Below, in pieces: positions 24,667 through 32,685 of a stretch of DNA of 64,000 nucleotides (the first letter of the stretch is position 1; every line of letters starts with the position of its first letter). Made by a program: the position numbers and the translations under genes. The notes beneath the pieces were generated by a model. That model saw only the letters and a list, made by a program, of their open reading frames with translations. It ran no database searches and was not told the DNA's origin. Source of the DNA: JBDHWI01 sp964590135 (GTDB lineage Bacteria; Chloroflexota; Anaerolineae; J036; Brachytrichaceae); contig CAZPVX010000012.1 in NCBI GenBank assembly GCA_964590135.1, positions 62,001 to 126,000 of the forward strand. The letters are read 5' to 3'.

Positions 24667-24804
24667 ATGGCAATCACACATTTCAGCACCTCCAGCAACG
24701 TTGCGCATGGCGCGCGTAAGCCGGCGCGCGCCAGCTTTGCCCATGTCGCCAACGGGGAGCATGGCGTCGCAGAGCAGCTGCTGGCAGAGGCGGCGCTGGG
24801 ATGA
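24667..24804 (+). CDS. Short ORF (45 aa) overlapping the GT39 start
   Basis: A 45-aa reading frame, MAITHFSTSSNVAHGARKP to NGEHGVAEQLLAEAALG. Its TGA overlaps the ATG of the glycosyltransferase gene (ATGA at 24801-24804). No convincing SD precedes it and no family is recognised. It may be a leader peptide coupling translation to the GT39 gene, a truncated remnant, or chance. The fill of the gap and the exact overlap are the only support. Confidence 0.3.
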   Translation: MAITHFSTSSNVAHGARKPARASFAHVANGEHGVAEQLLAEAALG

Positions 24805-26834
24805 GCATTGCAAACAAGCTCAGGCAGCCGCATTTATGGGCGCTGCTTGCCATCCTCGCGCTGGCCGCGTTCCTGCGGCTCTACAAGATCGACGCGCAAT
24901 CGCTGTGGTACGACGAAGGCAACAGCGCACGCATCGCCGAGCGCTCATTGCAACTAATCGTCGAGGGAGCCGCCGGCGACATCCACCCGCCGCTGTACTA
25001 CGTCCTGCTGAAATACTGGCGCGCTGCATTCGGCGAAGGCGAGGCGGCGCTGCGCTCACTCTCGGCGCTGGCCGGCGTGCTGACGGTGGGATTTGCCTAT
25101 CTGATCGGTCGGGATATGTTCAATCGGCGCGCCGGCCTGATCGCCGCATTCTTGTACGCGGTCATGCCGTTTGCCGTGTATTACGGGCAGGAAGCGCGTA
25201 TGTATGCGTTGCTGGCGCTATGCGCGGCGGCCAGCACATGGGCGCTGTTCAGCGCGCTGTCTTCGACCCCATTCTCCGCTCCGGTTCATGGAACAGAGAT
25301 CACACGCAGTGCCGAGTTCCGAGGTCCAAGCAGGGGTGGCGCTGCGTCGTGGGCGCTGTATGTGGTCGCGACCGCCGCCGGCCTGTGGACGCAATATGCC
25401 TATCCCTTCGTCATGATCGCGCAGGGTGTGTGTGTGCTGCTGATAGCGCTTGCAGCGTGGCGAAATGAGCGAGTTGCGCCATTCGTCATGCGTCAATGGA
25501 TCGCATACGCAGTTGCAAGCGCGGTCGCCCTTGCGCTGTATGCAGTCTGGGCGCCGATTGCGGTGCGGCAGGTGCTGGGCTGGCGCGTGGATGCGCCGGC
25601 ATTTGCGCTGGCGCCGGCGCTGCTGGACGCCTACCGCACGCTCGTTGTGGGCCGCACGCTGCCATTGGAGCAGGCCACGCTGCCGTTGATTGTCTTCAGC
25701 GCTTTGATGCTGGTTGGACTGGCGGGAAACCCGGGTGGCGACCAACTTGACGATCGGAATCCGAATCTGCAGCGCATCAATCGGATCAGTCTTCTGGTTC
25801 TCGCCTTTCTGCCGCTGGCACTGCTGTTTGTGTTTGGCCTGTACCGCGATGCCTATCTCAAGTTTCTGCTGGTGTGCGTGCTGCCGATGTGCGTGCTAGC
25901 TGCGCAAGGGATTGATGTGAGTTGCAATTGGCTATTGGCCGCCATGCGCCGGCACAAGCTGGCCAACAACCCGTCGTTGCCCATTGCCTTGCTCCTCACG
26001 CTCGCCTTCACGCTCACGCTGATCCCCTCGCTGAGCAACCTCTACAACAATCCGGCCTACGCGCGCGACGACTACCGCGGCATCCAGCGCGCCATCGCCG
26101 CAAACGCGCGCCCTGACGATGCGGTGATCTTCATCGCGCCGAACCAATGGGAAGTATTCACGTATTACCAGCGCGATGATCGCAATCTGTTTCCAGTGAA
26201 ATACCGGCCGGCGACGCAGGCTGAAGCCGGGCAGCAACTGGCGCAGATTGCCGCGAGCCACGAGCGCCTGTTCGTGCTGTATTTTGCCGAGCGCGATGCG
26301 GATCCTGAAGGCTGGTATGAGCGCTGGCTGGCCGAGAATGCCTACAAGGCGCAGGAGCAATGGGCCGGCAACATCCGCTGGGCGGTCTACAGCAGCGGCA
26401 AGGGCGAATGGCTGCCAGCGCAGACGATCCACGCGCAGTTTGGCGCTGCCATCACGCTCGAACAGATGAAGCTGCGCGCCAGCACAGCGAAGGCCGGCGA
26501 TGTCATCCCCTTCGAACTGACCTGGCAGACAAGCGCGCCTATCAACCAGCGCTACAAGGTATTCATCCACATCGGCGCTGCAGATGCGTCGCCGGCGGCG
26601 CAGAATGACAGCGAGCCGGTGGCGGGCTTCCTGCCAACCACTACATGGGATGCGGAAAAACCCATTGTCGACAAGCGCGGTGTGTGGCTCACTGCCGGCG
26701 TCGCTGCCGGCAGGCAGACGGTGTTTGTGGGCATGTATGACGCCGACAGTGGCCAGCGCCTGCCAATCTCCATCGCCGGCCAACCCGCTGGCGACCGTTT
26801 GAAGGTGGGCGAGATTACAATCACAGAAAAGTGA
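24801..26834 (+). CDS. GT39-type membrane glycosyltransferase (ArnT/PMT-like)
   Basis: A 677-aa multi-pass membrane protein. The first segment is followed by the catalytic loop with LWYDEGNSARIAERS (acidic residue in the first extracytoplasmic loop) and GDIHPPLYYVLLKYW, both typical of GT39/PMT-like enzymes that transfer sugars from lipid-linked donors at the outer face of the membrane. About ten hydrophobic segments run to about residue 410; the last 260 residues are a soluble extracytoplasmic domain. Residues about 153-180 (TPFSAPVHGTEITRSAEFRG region) look like extra sequence in a loop. Substrate unknown. Confidence 0.8.
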   Translation: MSIANKLRQPHLWALLAILALAAFLRLYKIDAQSLWYDEGNSARIAERSLQLIVEGAAGDIHPPLYYVLLKYWRAAFGEGEAALRSLSALAGVLTVGFAYLIGRDMFNRRAGLIAAFLYAVMPFAVYYGQEARMYALLALCAAASTWALFSALSSTPFSAPVHGTEITRSAEFRGPSRGGAASWALYVVATAAGLWTQYAYPFVMIAQGVCVLLIALAAWRNERVAPFVMRQWIAYAVASAVALALYAVWAPIAVRQVLGWRVDAPAFALAPALLDAYRTLVVGRTLPLEQATLPLIVFSALMLVGLAGNPGGDQLDDRNPNLQRINRISLLVLAFLPLALLFVFGLYRDAYLKFLLVCVLPMCVLAAQGIDVSCNWLLAAMRRHKLANNPSLPIALLLTLAFTLTLIPSLSNLYNNPAYARDDYRGIQRAIAANARPDDAVIFIAPNQWEVFTYYQRDDRNLFPVKYRPATQAEAGQQLAQIAASHERLFVLYFAERDADPEGWYERWLAENAYKAQEQWAGNIRWAVYSSGKGEWLPAQTIHAQFGAAITLEQMKLRASTAKAGDVIPFELTWQTSAPINQRYKVFIHIGAADASPAAQNDSEPVAGFLPTTTWDAEKPIVDKRGVWLTAGVAAGRQTVFVGMYDADSGQRLPISIAGQPAGDRLKVGEITITEK

Positions 26835-26872
26835 TTGGCAAATCGAAGTTGGCGCAATCATCCGTTGCCAAT
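26834..26872 (+). repeat. Inverted repeat ATTGGCAA / TTGCCAAT after the GT39 gene
   Basis: Perfect 8-bp arms ATTGGCAA (26834-26841) and TTGCCAAT (26865-26872) separated by 23 bases, beginning at the last base of the GT39 stop codon. It could form a post-stop hairpin, or bind a regulator of apgM, which starts at 26911. No T-run follows, so an intrinsic terminator is unlikely. Confidence 0.4.
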
Positions 26873-26910
26873 GCTCGATTACGCTATGCGCTTCGTGATG
26901 AGAAAAGACA

Positions 26911-28131
26911 ATGGCGAATTTTGAACTTCTCAAAGACCTGATTCAGCCGGCGAAGACAAAGATCGTCTTGCTGGTGATGGATGGACTGGGCGGCCTGCCG
27001 CGCCCCAGCGACGACAAAACCGAACTGGAAGCGGCAAACACGCCCAACCTCGACAAACTGGCCCAGGAGGGTTGTCTCGGCCAGCATTACCCAGTCGACA
27101 TCGGCATCACCAGCGGCAGCGGCCCCGGCCATCTCGGCCTGTTTGGCTATGACCCGATCAAATACGAGATCGGGCGCGGTGTGCTGGAAGCCGTCGGCAT
27201 CAACTTCAACGTCACCGATCGCGACGTGTGCGCGCGCGGCAATTTCTGCTCGCTGGATGCGCAGGGCAACATCACCGACCGCCGCGCCGGCCGCATTCCC
27301 ACCGAGGTGTGCGAGCGGCTGGTAAAAAAGATCAACGATGCGCATATCACCGTCGGCGCCGGCATCGAATTGTTTGTGATGCCGGTGCAGGACTACCGCT
27401 TTGTCATCGTCATGCGCGGCGATGGCCTGAGCGGCAACATTGACGAGACCGACCCACAGCGCACCGGCGTGCCGCCGCTGCCGGCGCTTGCCCGCGATGA
27501 GGCTTCGAAGCGCACGGCTGATCTATTCAACGCGTGGATCGCGAAGGCGACTGAGGTCATCAAGGATGAGCATCCGGCGAACGGCCTGACATTGCGCGGC
27601 TTTGCCAAAGAGCCTGGTCTGCCGAAATATCAAGAGGTGTATGGCCTCAAGGCCGGCGCAATTGCGGTCTACCCCATGTATCGCGGCGTGGCCGCGCTGG
27701 TTGGCATGGATCGCATTGAGCATCATGCCCACAGCGTGCAGGAAGAATTTGAGGCTGCCGCGAAAGTTTGGAACGACTACGACTTCCTGTTCATTCACGT
27801 GAAGTACACTGACAGCCGCGGCGAAGACGGCAACTTCGACGCGAAGCAGGCGGTGATCGAAGAGGTGGATGCGGCGCTGCCGGCGCTGATGGCGCTCAAG
27901 CCGGACGTGCTGATCGTGACCGGCGATCACAGCACACCGAGCCAGCTCAAATCACACTCTTGGCATCCGGTGCCGCTGCTGGTGTGGGCGCCGGCGACAG
28001 TGCGGCGCGACCGCAGCGCCGGCTTCGGCGAGCGTGAATGCGCGCGTGGCGGCCTCGGCACCATTCGCTCCGCCGAGATCATGCAGCTTGCCCTCGCGCA
28101 CGCGCAGCGCCTTGCGAAATTTGGCGCATGA
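26911..28131 (+). CDS. apgM: 2,3-bisphosphoglycerate-independent phosphoglycerate mutase, archaeal type
   Basis: A 406-aa enzyme of the alkaline-phosphatase superfamily that interconverts 3- and 2-phosphoglycerate in glycolysis. Seen are the metal-binding start IVLLVMDGLGGLP, the nucleophile region ITSGSGPGHLGLFGYDP (Ser), RGVLEAVGI, ADVKYTD-like HVKYTDSRGEDGNFDAK, and the C-terminal VTGDHSTPS...SWHPVPLLVW with metal ligands. Length and motifs match ApgM rather than the larger GpmI. This type is common in archaea and several bacterial phyla including Chloroflexota. Confidence 0.93.
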   Translation: MANFELLKDLIQPAKTKIVLLVMDGLGGLPRPSDDKTELEAANTPNLDKLAQEGCLGQHYPVDIGITSGSGPGHLGLFGYDPIKYEIGRGVLEAVGINFNVTDRDVCARGNFCSLDAQGNITDRRAGRIPTEVCERLVKKINDAHITVGAGIELFVMPVQDYRFVIVMRGDGLSGNIDETDPQRTGVPPLPALARDEASKRTADLFNAWIAKATEVIKDEHPANGLTLRGFAKEPGLPKYQEVYGLKAGAIAVYPMYRGVAALVGMDRIEHHAHSVQEEFEAAAKVWNDYDFLFIHVKYTDSRGEDGNFDAKQAVIEEVDAALPALMALKPDVLIVTGDHSTPSQLKSHSWHPVPLLVWAPATVRRDRSAGFGERECARGGLGTIRSAEIMQLALAHAQRLAKFGA

Positions 28132-28255
28132 AGAGAATTGAGACACCTATCCAAGCAGCTTGAGTTTGCATTCAGTCACACAACCTGCACGTGAACGCGC
28201 AGGCTGCGCTGATGCCAAGCGACTTTGCATTGGGTCCACAGGGGTAGAAGGCACC

Positions 28256-29086
28256 ATGAACAGAACAACCGCGCTCAAGCAACTGAAGGCGACGATTCGC
28301 AGCGGCGGCGTGATTGTCGGCGCCGGCGCCGGCACCGGTCTTTCGGCCAAGTGCGCCGAGGCTGGCGGCGTCGATCTCATCATCATCTACAACAGCGGGC
28401 GCTTCCGCATGGCTGGGCGCGGCTCACTCAGCGGCATGATGCCCTATGGCGACGCCAACGCCATCGTCATGGAGATGGCGAACGAGGTGCTGCCGATTGT
28501 GAAGCGCACGCCGGTGCTGGCCGGCGTGTGCGGCACCGATCCATTTCGTCTCATGCCTGTTTTTCTGCGTCAGGTGAAAGAAGCCGGATTCAGCGGCGTG
28601 CAGAACTTCCCCACCGTCGGCCTGATCGACGGCACGTTCCGCGTCGGACTCGAAGAGACGGGCATGGGCTACGGCCTCGAAGTAGACATGATTCGCATGG
28701 CGCATGAGATGGATCTGCTGACCTGCCCGTATGTTTTCAACGAGGATGACGCTGTGGCGATGACGAAGGCCGGCGCAGATGTGCTGGTGCCGCACATGGG
28801 CCTGACGACCAAGGGCAGCATCGGCGCATCGACCGCGGTCACGCTGGATGAGAGCGTAGCGCGGATTCAGAAGATGCACGACGCAGCGAAGAAAGCGCGC
28901 AAGGATGTAATCGTGCTGTGTCATGGCGGACCCATTGCCGAGCCGGAGGACGCGCAATATGTGCTTTCGCGCACGCAAGGTATCGCCGGCTTCTTTGGCG
29001 CCAGCAGCATGGAGCGTCTGCCGACCGAAGTCGCCATCACCGAAAACGCACGCCGCTTCAAGGCAATGACCCGTAGTCGTTCGTAG
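28256..29086 (+). CDS. PEP-hydrolase-like TIM-barrel protein
   Basis: A 276-aa protein matching the phosphoenolpyruvate-hydrolase / TIM-barrel signal transduction family. Diagnostic pieces are VGAGAGTGLSAKCAEAGGVDLIIIYNSGRFRMAGRGS, PVLAGVCGTDPFR, GVQNFPTVGLIDG and VPHMGLTTKGSIGAS. Family members are related to the PEP mutase/isocitrate lyase fold and act on small carboxylated substrates; the exact reaction here is unknown. ATG at 28256 was chosen since family similarity begins at once (MNRTTALKQLK); an upstream in-frame start at 28160 adds unrelated residues. The upstream gene is apgM, a loose link to PEP metabolism. Confidence 0.82.
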   Translation: MNRTTALKQLKATIRSGGVIVGAGAGTGLSAKCAEAGGVDLIIIYNSGRFRMAGRGSLSGMMPYGDANAIVMEMANEVLPIVKRTPVLAGVCGTDPFRLMPVFLRQVKEAGFSGVQNFPTVGLIDGTFRVGLEETGMGYGLEVDMIRMAHEMDLLTCPYVFNEDDAVAMTKAGADVLVPHMGLTTKGSIGASTAVTLDESVARIQKMHDAAKKARKDVIVLCHGGPIAEPEDAQYVLSRTQGIAGFFGASSMERLPTEVAITENARRFKAMTRSRS

Positions 29087-29139
29087 GTCAGTACGGGCAA
29101 CCAGTAGTTGCTCGTATTGAAGGGTGACTGGCAATCCCT

Positions 29140-31773
29140 CTACAACCTGCCTTCATCCAACGCAAGCACAATTGAACGTTCGAGAGACATGGATCGACCT
29201 TCTGTCCGCGTCCTTGCGAAAGCTGCCTCACCCAAGCGTTGGCGTGAGGTGTCGATATAAGGGTCGAGCTGGGTGTGGTCCTTTGGCCACCAGGGGTTGT
29301 GCCGGCGCTCGCGCTCGGCTTCTGCCGCGCCGAAGAGATGGGTTGCCTGTGCATATCGACCTTTGCTTGCTTCAAAGGCAGCCAGAGTCTCCACACCGAA
29401 CAACGTTGATGCGTTGCCCAGCGTCCACACATCCGGCACTGACGTGAACGCGCGCAGATTAGCAGCGCCTGACAACACAGCCGTGTCGTCACCCTGCAAC
29501 AAGGCCAACCGCATGCGCAACCCAACCCATTGTGCCGCAGCTGACAAATGTCCGTACTTCGCATTGTGCGCGTGGCTGGCATCGATATAGGTTTTTGCTG
29601 CATCTAGCCGGCCTTCCATCAGCGCAATCTCTGCCAGGCAATGAAGCGCACTCAGCGTCGGCATCTCAGCATTAACCAGCTGAGCCATCGCCAGCGCCTG
29701 GCTGGCCAGTTCGGTCGCTTGCGCCAACTTCAACTCGTAAAACGCCACGTGCATCATGCCTTCATACGCAAGCGCCTGGCCAAAAATATCATGTTCTTCG
29801 GTTGTGACTTGGAGCAGTGCTGCGAAGGTTGTCATCGCGCCAGCCATATCCAGCCGCCATCGCAGCGGTCCAAGGTGCAATCCTAGATAGTAATGAATCC
29901 AGTAACGAGCTCGGTGCTGTGGCGACCTGAGACTAATCGCCACTGCCTCATCCATCAGCACGCAGCTTTCTATAGCTGTCGCGGCAAGCAAGGCCTGATA
30001 GCCTAGCACCTCGATGAGTTGCGGACTCTCAGGGTCTTCATGAGCGTACATCTCACGTAATTGACCAAGGATTTCCAACAATTCAGGCGGGCGCGTCGTG
30101 TCCAGAAGATAGGCATACTCCAACATCATCGTGCCGCGAATCATGAGTGGCAGGGACGCCGGCATCACCTTGACCAAACGCCGCATCCATTGCAGCCCTT
30201 CCTGGCGACGACTCTGAAGCCATATACCACCGAGGTGGAAGGCGATGTGTGCACCCAATTCCACATCACCCGATTCGGACAGGCTCCATGCAAGAGCTGC
30301 ATGAATATTGGCTCGTTCTGTTTCCAGCACAGACACCCAGCGTTGCTGGTCCAAAGATTGGATCGTTGTATGCGTCTTTGTGACCAACGCCAGACAAGCC
30401 ATTACATGCCGGCGTTGTATCGCATCCAGTTCACCATGTTCGATCAATTTTTCGTGAGCGTACTGGCGAGTGGTTTCGTGCAAGCTGTAACGCACTCCCA
30501 GCGGTGTCTCATCTTTGTTGACCAGCGACTTCTTGACCAATTGCGCCAAGTCATTCAGCGCATCAGCGCTTCCACTCATGACTTCGGTCATCTCCAGCGT
30601 CCAGCCGCCGACGAAGGCGGACAACTGGTGCAACAGGGCGCGCTCCTGCTCCGGCAGCAGGTCATAGCTCCAATCGATCATCGCGCGCAGCGTGCGATGG
30701 CGTGGCAACGCTGTGCGACTACCGTCACTGAGCAGGTGAAAACGGTCGTTCAGCCGCATCGCGATTTGCTCGATCGAGAACATCTGCAAGCGCGCAGCCG
30801 CCAACTCTATGCTCAGTGGGACGCCATCAAGTTGCTCACAAATCTGCCTGATGGCGACCCCATCGTGTTCGCCAACAGCAAAGCCCGGTCGCACTGCACG
30901 AGCACGCTCAGCAAACAAGCGCATGGCGGATTCAAGGATCAATGGCTGCACACGCCAGATCGCCTCGCCGGCGATGTTCAGCGGCTCACGACTGGTGGCA
31001 AGCACGCGCACGTGCGGACAGGTTCGCAGCAGTGCTTCGACAAACTCAGCACAGGCCTGGATCAGATGTTCGCAGTTGTCAAGGATGAGCAGGCTGCTCT
31101 TATCGCACAGATATTCGATCAGGACATCATGGGCAGAACGTCCAGAAGGGCGCAGGCCCAGAATGGCAGCAATCGCGCCGGCGATCAACGCTGGGTCGTT
31201 GATCGGTGCAAGTTGTATGAGCCACACGCCATCGACAAAGCCATGCACCATGACATCACGTTGCAGAGCATCATTCACCACCTGCAATGCGAGTCGGCTC
31301 TTGCCCACACCGCCTGGGCCAGCCAGCATGAGCAGCCGCGTCGTTTGCAATTGCGCCACAAGTTCAGCGATCTCATGATCACGCCCAATGTAGGAGGTGA
31401 GCAACACAGGCAGGTTGTGCGCCGGCGCGACAGGAGGTGGACGATGCCCGGCAATGTGCGCTGCGTGCGCCGGTATAAATGCCTGAATCAACGCGGCTTC
31501 CGCCGGCAGACCGTCATACAGTGGCGGCATATTGGCAGAGGTTAGCAATGCATTGGCCTCTTCCAATGAATGCAGCACGCCTTCTCCTTGCAGCGCACTG
31601 ATGATGCGCACGACACGCTCACGCCCAGAGGGGCCGGTCAAGTCGCGCATGCCTTGCGCCATCCGCGTGACCACCGCCGGGTCGTAACCCACGATCTGTG
31701 CCAGTTTGGCCTGGCTCAAACCATTTTTGCGGTTGCGATATTGCATGAGCAACTCGCCGAACGCGTGACTCAT
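29140..31773 (-). CDS. XRE helix-turn-helix / NB-ARC ATPase / TPR-type transcriptional regulator
   Basis: An 877-aa STAND-type regulator. Residues about 18-45 form a helix-turn-helix (GLSQAKLAQIVGYDPAVVTRMAQG). The NB-ARC ATPase has a P-loop GPGGVGKS at 152-159 and Walker B LLILDNCEHL with D232, then a VLATSREPL sensor. The rest, from about 460, is a helical repeat (TPR-like) region that usually senses a ligand. Such proteins switch by ATP-dependent oligomerisation. It is read away from the secreted-protein gene at 31920, and a perfect inverted repeat lies in the 146-bp gap. Autoregulation is inferred. Confidence 0.87.
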   Translation of the reverse strand: MSHAFGELLMQYRNRKNGLSQAKLAQIVGYDPAVVTRMAQGMRDLTGPSGRERVVRIISALQGEGVLHSLEEANALLTSANMPPLYDGLPAEAALIQAFIPAHAAHIAGHRPPPVAPAHNLPVLLTSYIGRDHEIAELVAQLQTTRLLMLAGPGGVGKSRLALQVVNDALQRDVMVHGFVDGVWLIQLAPINDPALIAGAIAAILGLRPSGRSAHDVLIEYLCDKSSLLILDNCEHLIQACAEFVEALLRTCPHVRVLATSREPLNIAGEAIWRVQPLILESAMRLFAERARAVRPGFAVGEHDGVAIRQICEQLDGVPLSIELAAARLQMFSIEQIAMRLNDRFHLLSDGSRTALPRHRTLRAMIDWSYDLLPEQERALLHQLSAFVGGWTLEMTEVMSGSADALNDLAQLVKKSLVNKDETPLGVRYSLHETTRQYAHEKLIEHGELDAIQRRHVMACLALVTKTHTTIQSLDQQRWVSVLETERANIHAALAWSLSESGDVELGAHIAFHLGGIWLQSRRQEGLQWMRRLVKVMPASLPLMIRGTMMLEYAYLLDTTRPPELLEILGQLREMYAHEDPESPQLIEVLGYQALLAATAIESCVLMDEAVAISLRSPQHRARYWIHYYLGLHLGPLRWRLDMAGAMTTFAALLQVTTEEHDIFGQALAYEGMMHVAFYELKLAQATELASQALAMAQLVNAEMPTLSALHCLAEIALMEGRLDAAKTYIDASHAHNAKYGHLSAAAQWVGLRMRLALLQGDDTAVLSGAANLRAFTSVPDVWTLGNASTLFGVETLAAFEASKGRYAQATHLFGAAEAERERRHNPWWPKDHTQLDPYIDTSRQRLGEAAFARTRTEGRSMSLERSIVLALDEGRL

Positions 31774-31800
31774 GACCCCCTCCCAAGCATGTTGTCAACG

Positions 31801-31824
31801 GGCATTGACGGATGTGTCAATGCC
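31801..31824. promoter_or_regulatory. Putative operator: perfect inverted repeat GGCATTGAC-N6-GTCAATGCC
   Basis: Arms GGCATTGAC (31801-31809) and GTCAATGCC (31816-31824) are perfect reverse complements with a 6-base spacer. A second small palindrome, GTTGTCAAC, abuts at 31791-31799. The site is 28 bp upstream of the XRE/NB-ARC regulator start and 96 bp upstream of the divergent secreted-protein gene. Size and place fit a dimeric repressor operator; the bound protein is not known. Confidence 0.55.
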
Positions 31825-31919
31825 ATTGCAGGCGATTTCTCGTAGCCTCATGCAGTGTAGCACCTGAGCTGCTTTACCAAAATCAGCCGTGCATCCATTT
31901 TTTCACTCAGGAGGAAGTC

Positions 31920-32588
31920 ATGTTCACGACCCAGAAGCCTGTCAGGCGCAAGTCACACTTGCTCATCGTCGGCGCGCTCTCGCTCGGCCTGTTCGTCGGC
32001 GCACAGCAGCCCGCAGCGGCGGCCGGCGGCGAGACGGTTACCACTATTAGCATGCGCATCACAAATGGCAACATTCCCTGGGCATTTCCGCCACCAGATG
32101 GGTTAACCAGCATCTGCCCTGATATTCCTGCCGGCCTCAAGATCAACCCCGACGAAAACGCGACCCAGCGTGACCAGAACGCCGTGATTACCACACGGGC
32201 CGATGGCACGAAACGCATCGTTATCATCGACAACACCACCGTTACCGCTCAGGACAACAAGGGCGGCAAATATAAAGTTGTGTATTACAACAAGGCGACG
32301 CTGGACTTCGATGGCAAGAAGGTCACGTCCAGAATGGATGACACCGTTCGCATCAAAGGCGGCAAGGTAGACGTAGATGCCGCCTTCGATTGGGAATGGG
32401 TCTATCCAGCTACCGCCATCACCGTATCACTGGGCGCCGACGGCATCATAGTCGATCCCTGGCCCCTCGGCATGACGCCGTGGCCGGCTTCATCTGCCGA
32501 CAAATTGAAGGAAGACCCCAACATCGTGCCAGGTTCGTGGGTGAAACACAGCACAGTTGGCGCGCCGTGGGCCTGCGATCCGCTTTAA
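31920..32588 (+). CDS. Secreted protein of unknown function (222 aa)
   Basis: Starts at ATG 31920 with an SD (CAGGAGGA). An N-terminal signal peptide is clear: basic RRKSH, then a hydrophobic LLIVGALSLGLFVGA core, and an AAA-type cleavage region around residues 32-35. The mature part is beta-rich and Thr/Lys/Asp-rich, for example ITNGNIPWAFPPPDGLTSI, VYYNKATLDFDGK and DTVRIKGGKVDVDAAFDWEW. Two Cys remain in the mature protein, possibly a disulfide. No family recognised. Its divergent neighbour is the NB-ARC regulator; a di-haem peroxidase follows 97 bp downstream. Confidence 0.72.
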   Translation: MFTTQKPVRRKSHLLIVGALSLGLFVGAQQPAAAAGGETVTTISMRITNGNIPWAFPPPDGLTSICPDIPAGLKINPDENATQRDQNAVITTRADGTKRIVIIDNTTVTAQDNKGGKYKVVYYNKATLDFDGKKVTSRMDDTVRIKGGKVDVDAAFDWEWVYPATAITVSLGADGIIVDPWPLGMTPWPASSADKLKEDPNIVPGSWVKHSTVGAPWACDPL

Positions 32589-32636
32589 CGGATCGTCGAT
32601 ACCCCACGGAATTGCCATGCTTGCAGGGACGGCAAC

Positions 32637-32657
32637 GCCTTTCGACAAGCTCAGGGC
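32637..32657 (+). repeat. Dispersed palindromic repeat (TTCGACAAGCTCAGG type)
   Basis: The sequence GCCTTTCGACAAGCTCAGGG plus one base matches a small palindromic repeat seen between genes in many bacteria (typically GCCCTTCGACAAGCTCAGG). The arms GCCTT and AGGGC can pair with one G-U. It is upstream of the peroxidase start. Translating through it in frame gives the telltale PFDKLRA string, which argues that the upstream ATG at 32557 is not the real start of the peroxidase. Confidence 0.55.
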
Positions 32658-32685
32658 CGCCCCTGCAACCGATGTCACGCTTATC

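Noticed and set aside
24558..24800. Possible tRNA or attachment site at the end of the eCIS locus
   Set aside because: The hairpin does not fold as a cloverleaf, and no integrase or direct repeat was seen.
30061..31545. Plus-strand frame of about 494 codons opposite the NB-ARC regulator
   Set aside because: The minus strand carries clear HTH, P-loop and Walker B motifs; the plus frame is rich in His, Gln and Arg with no domain.
32557..32685. Upstream start for the di-haem peroxidase
   Set aside because: It would translate a dispersed intergenic repeat and place the signal peptide at residue 44 onwards.
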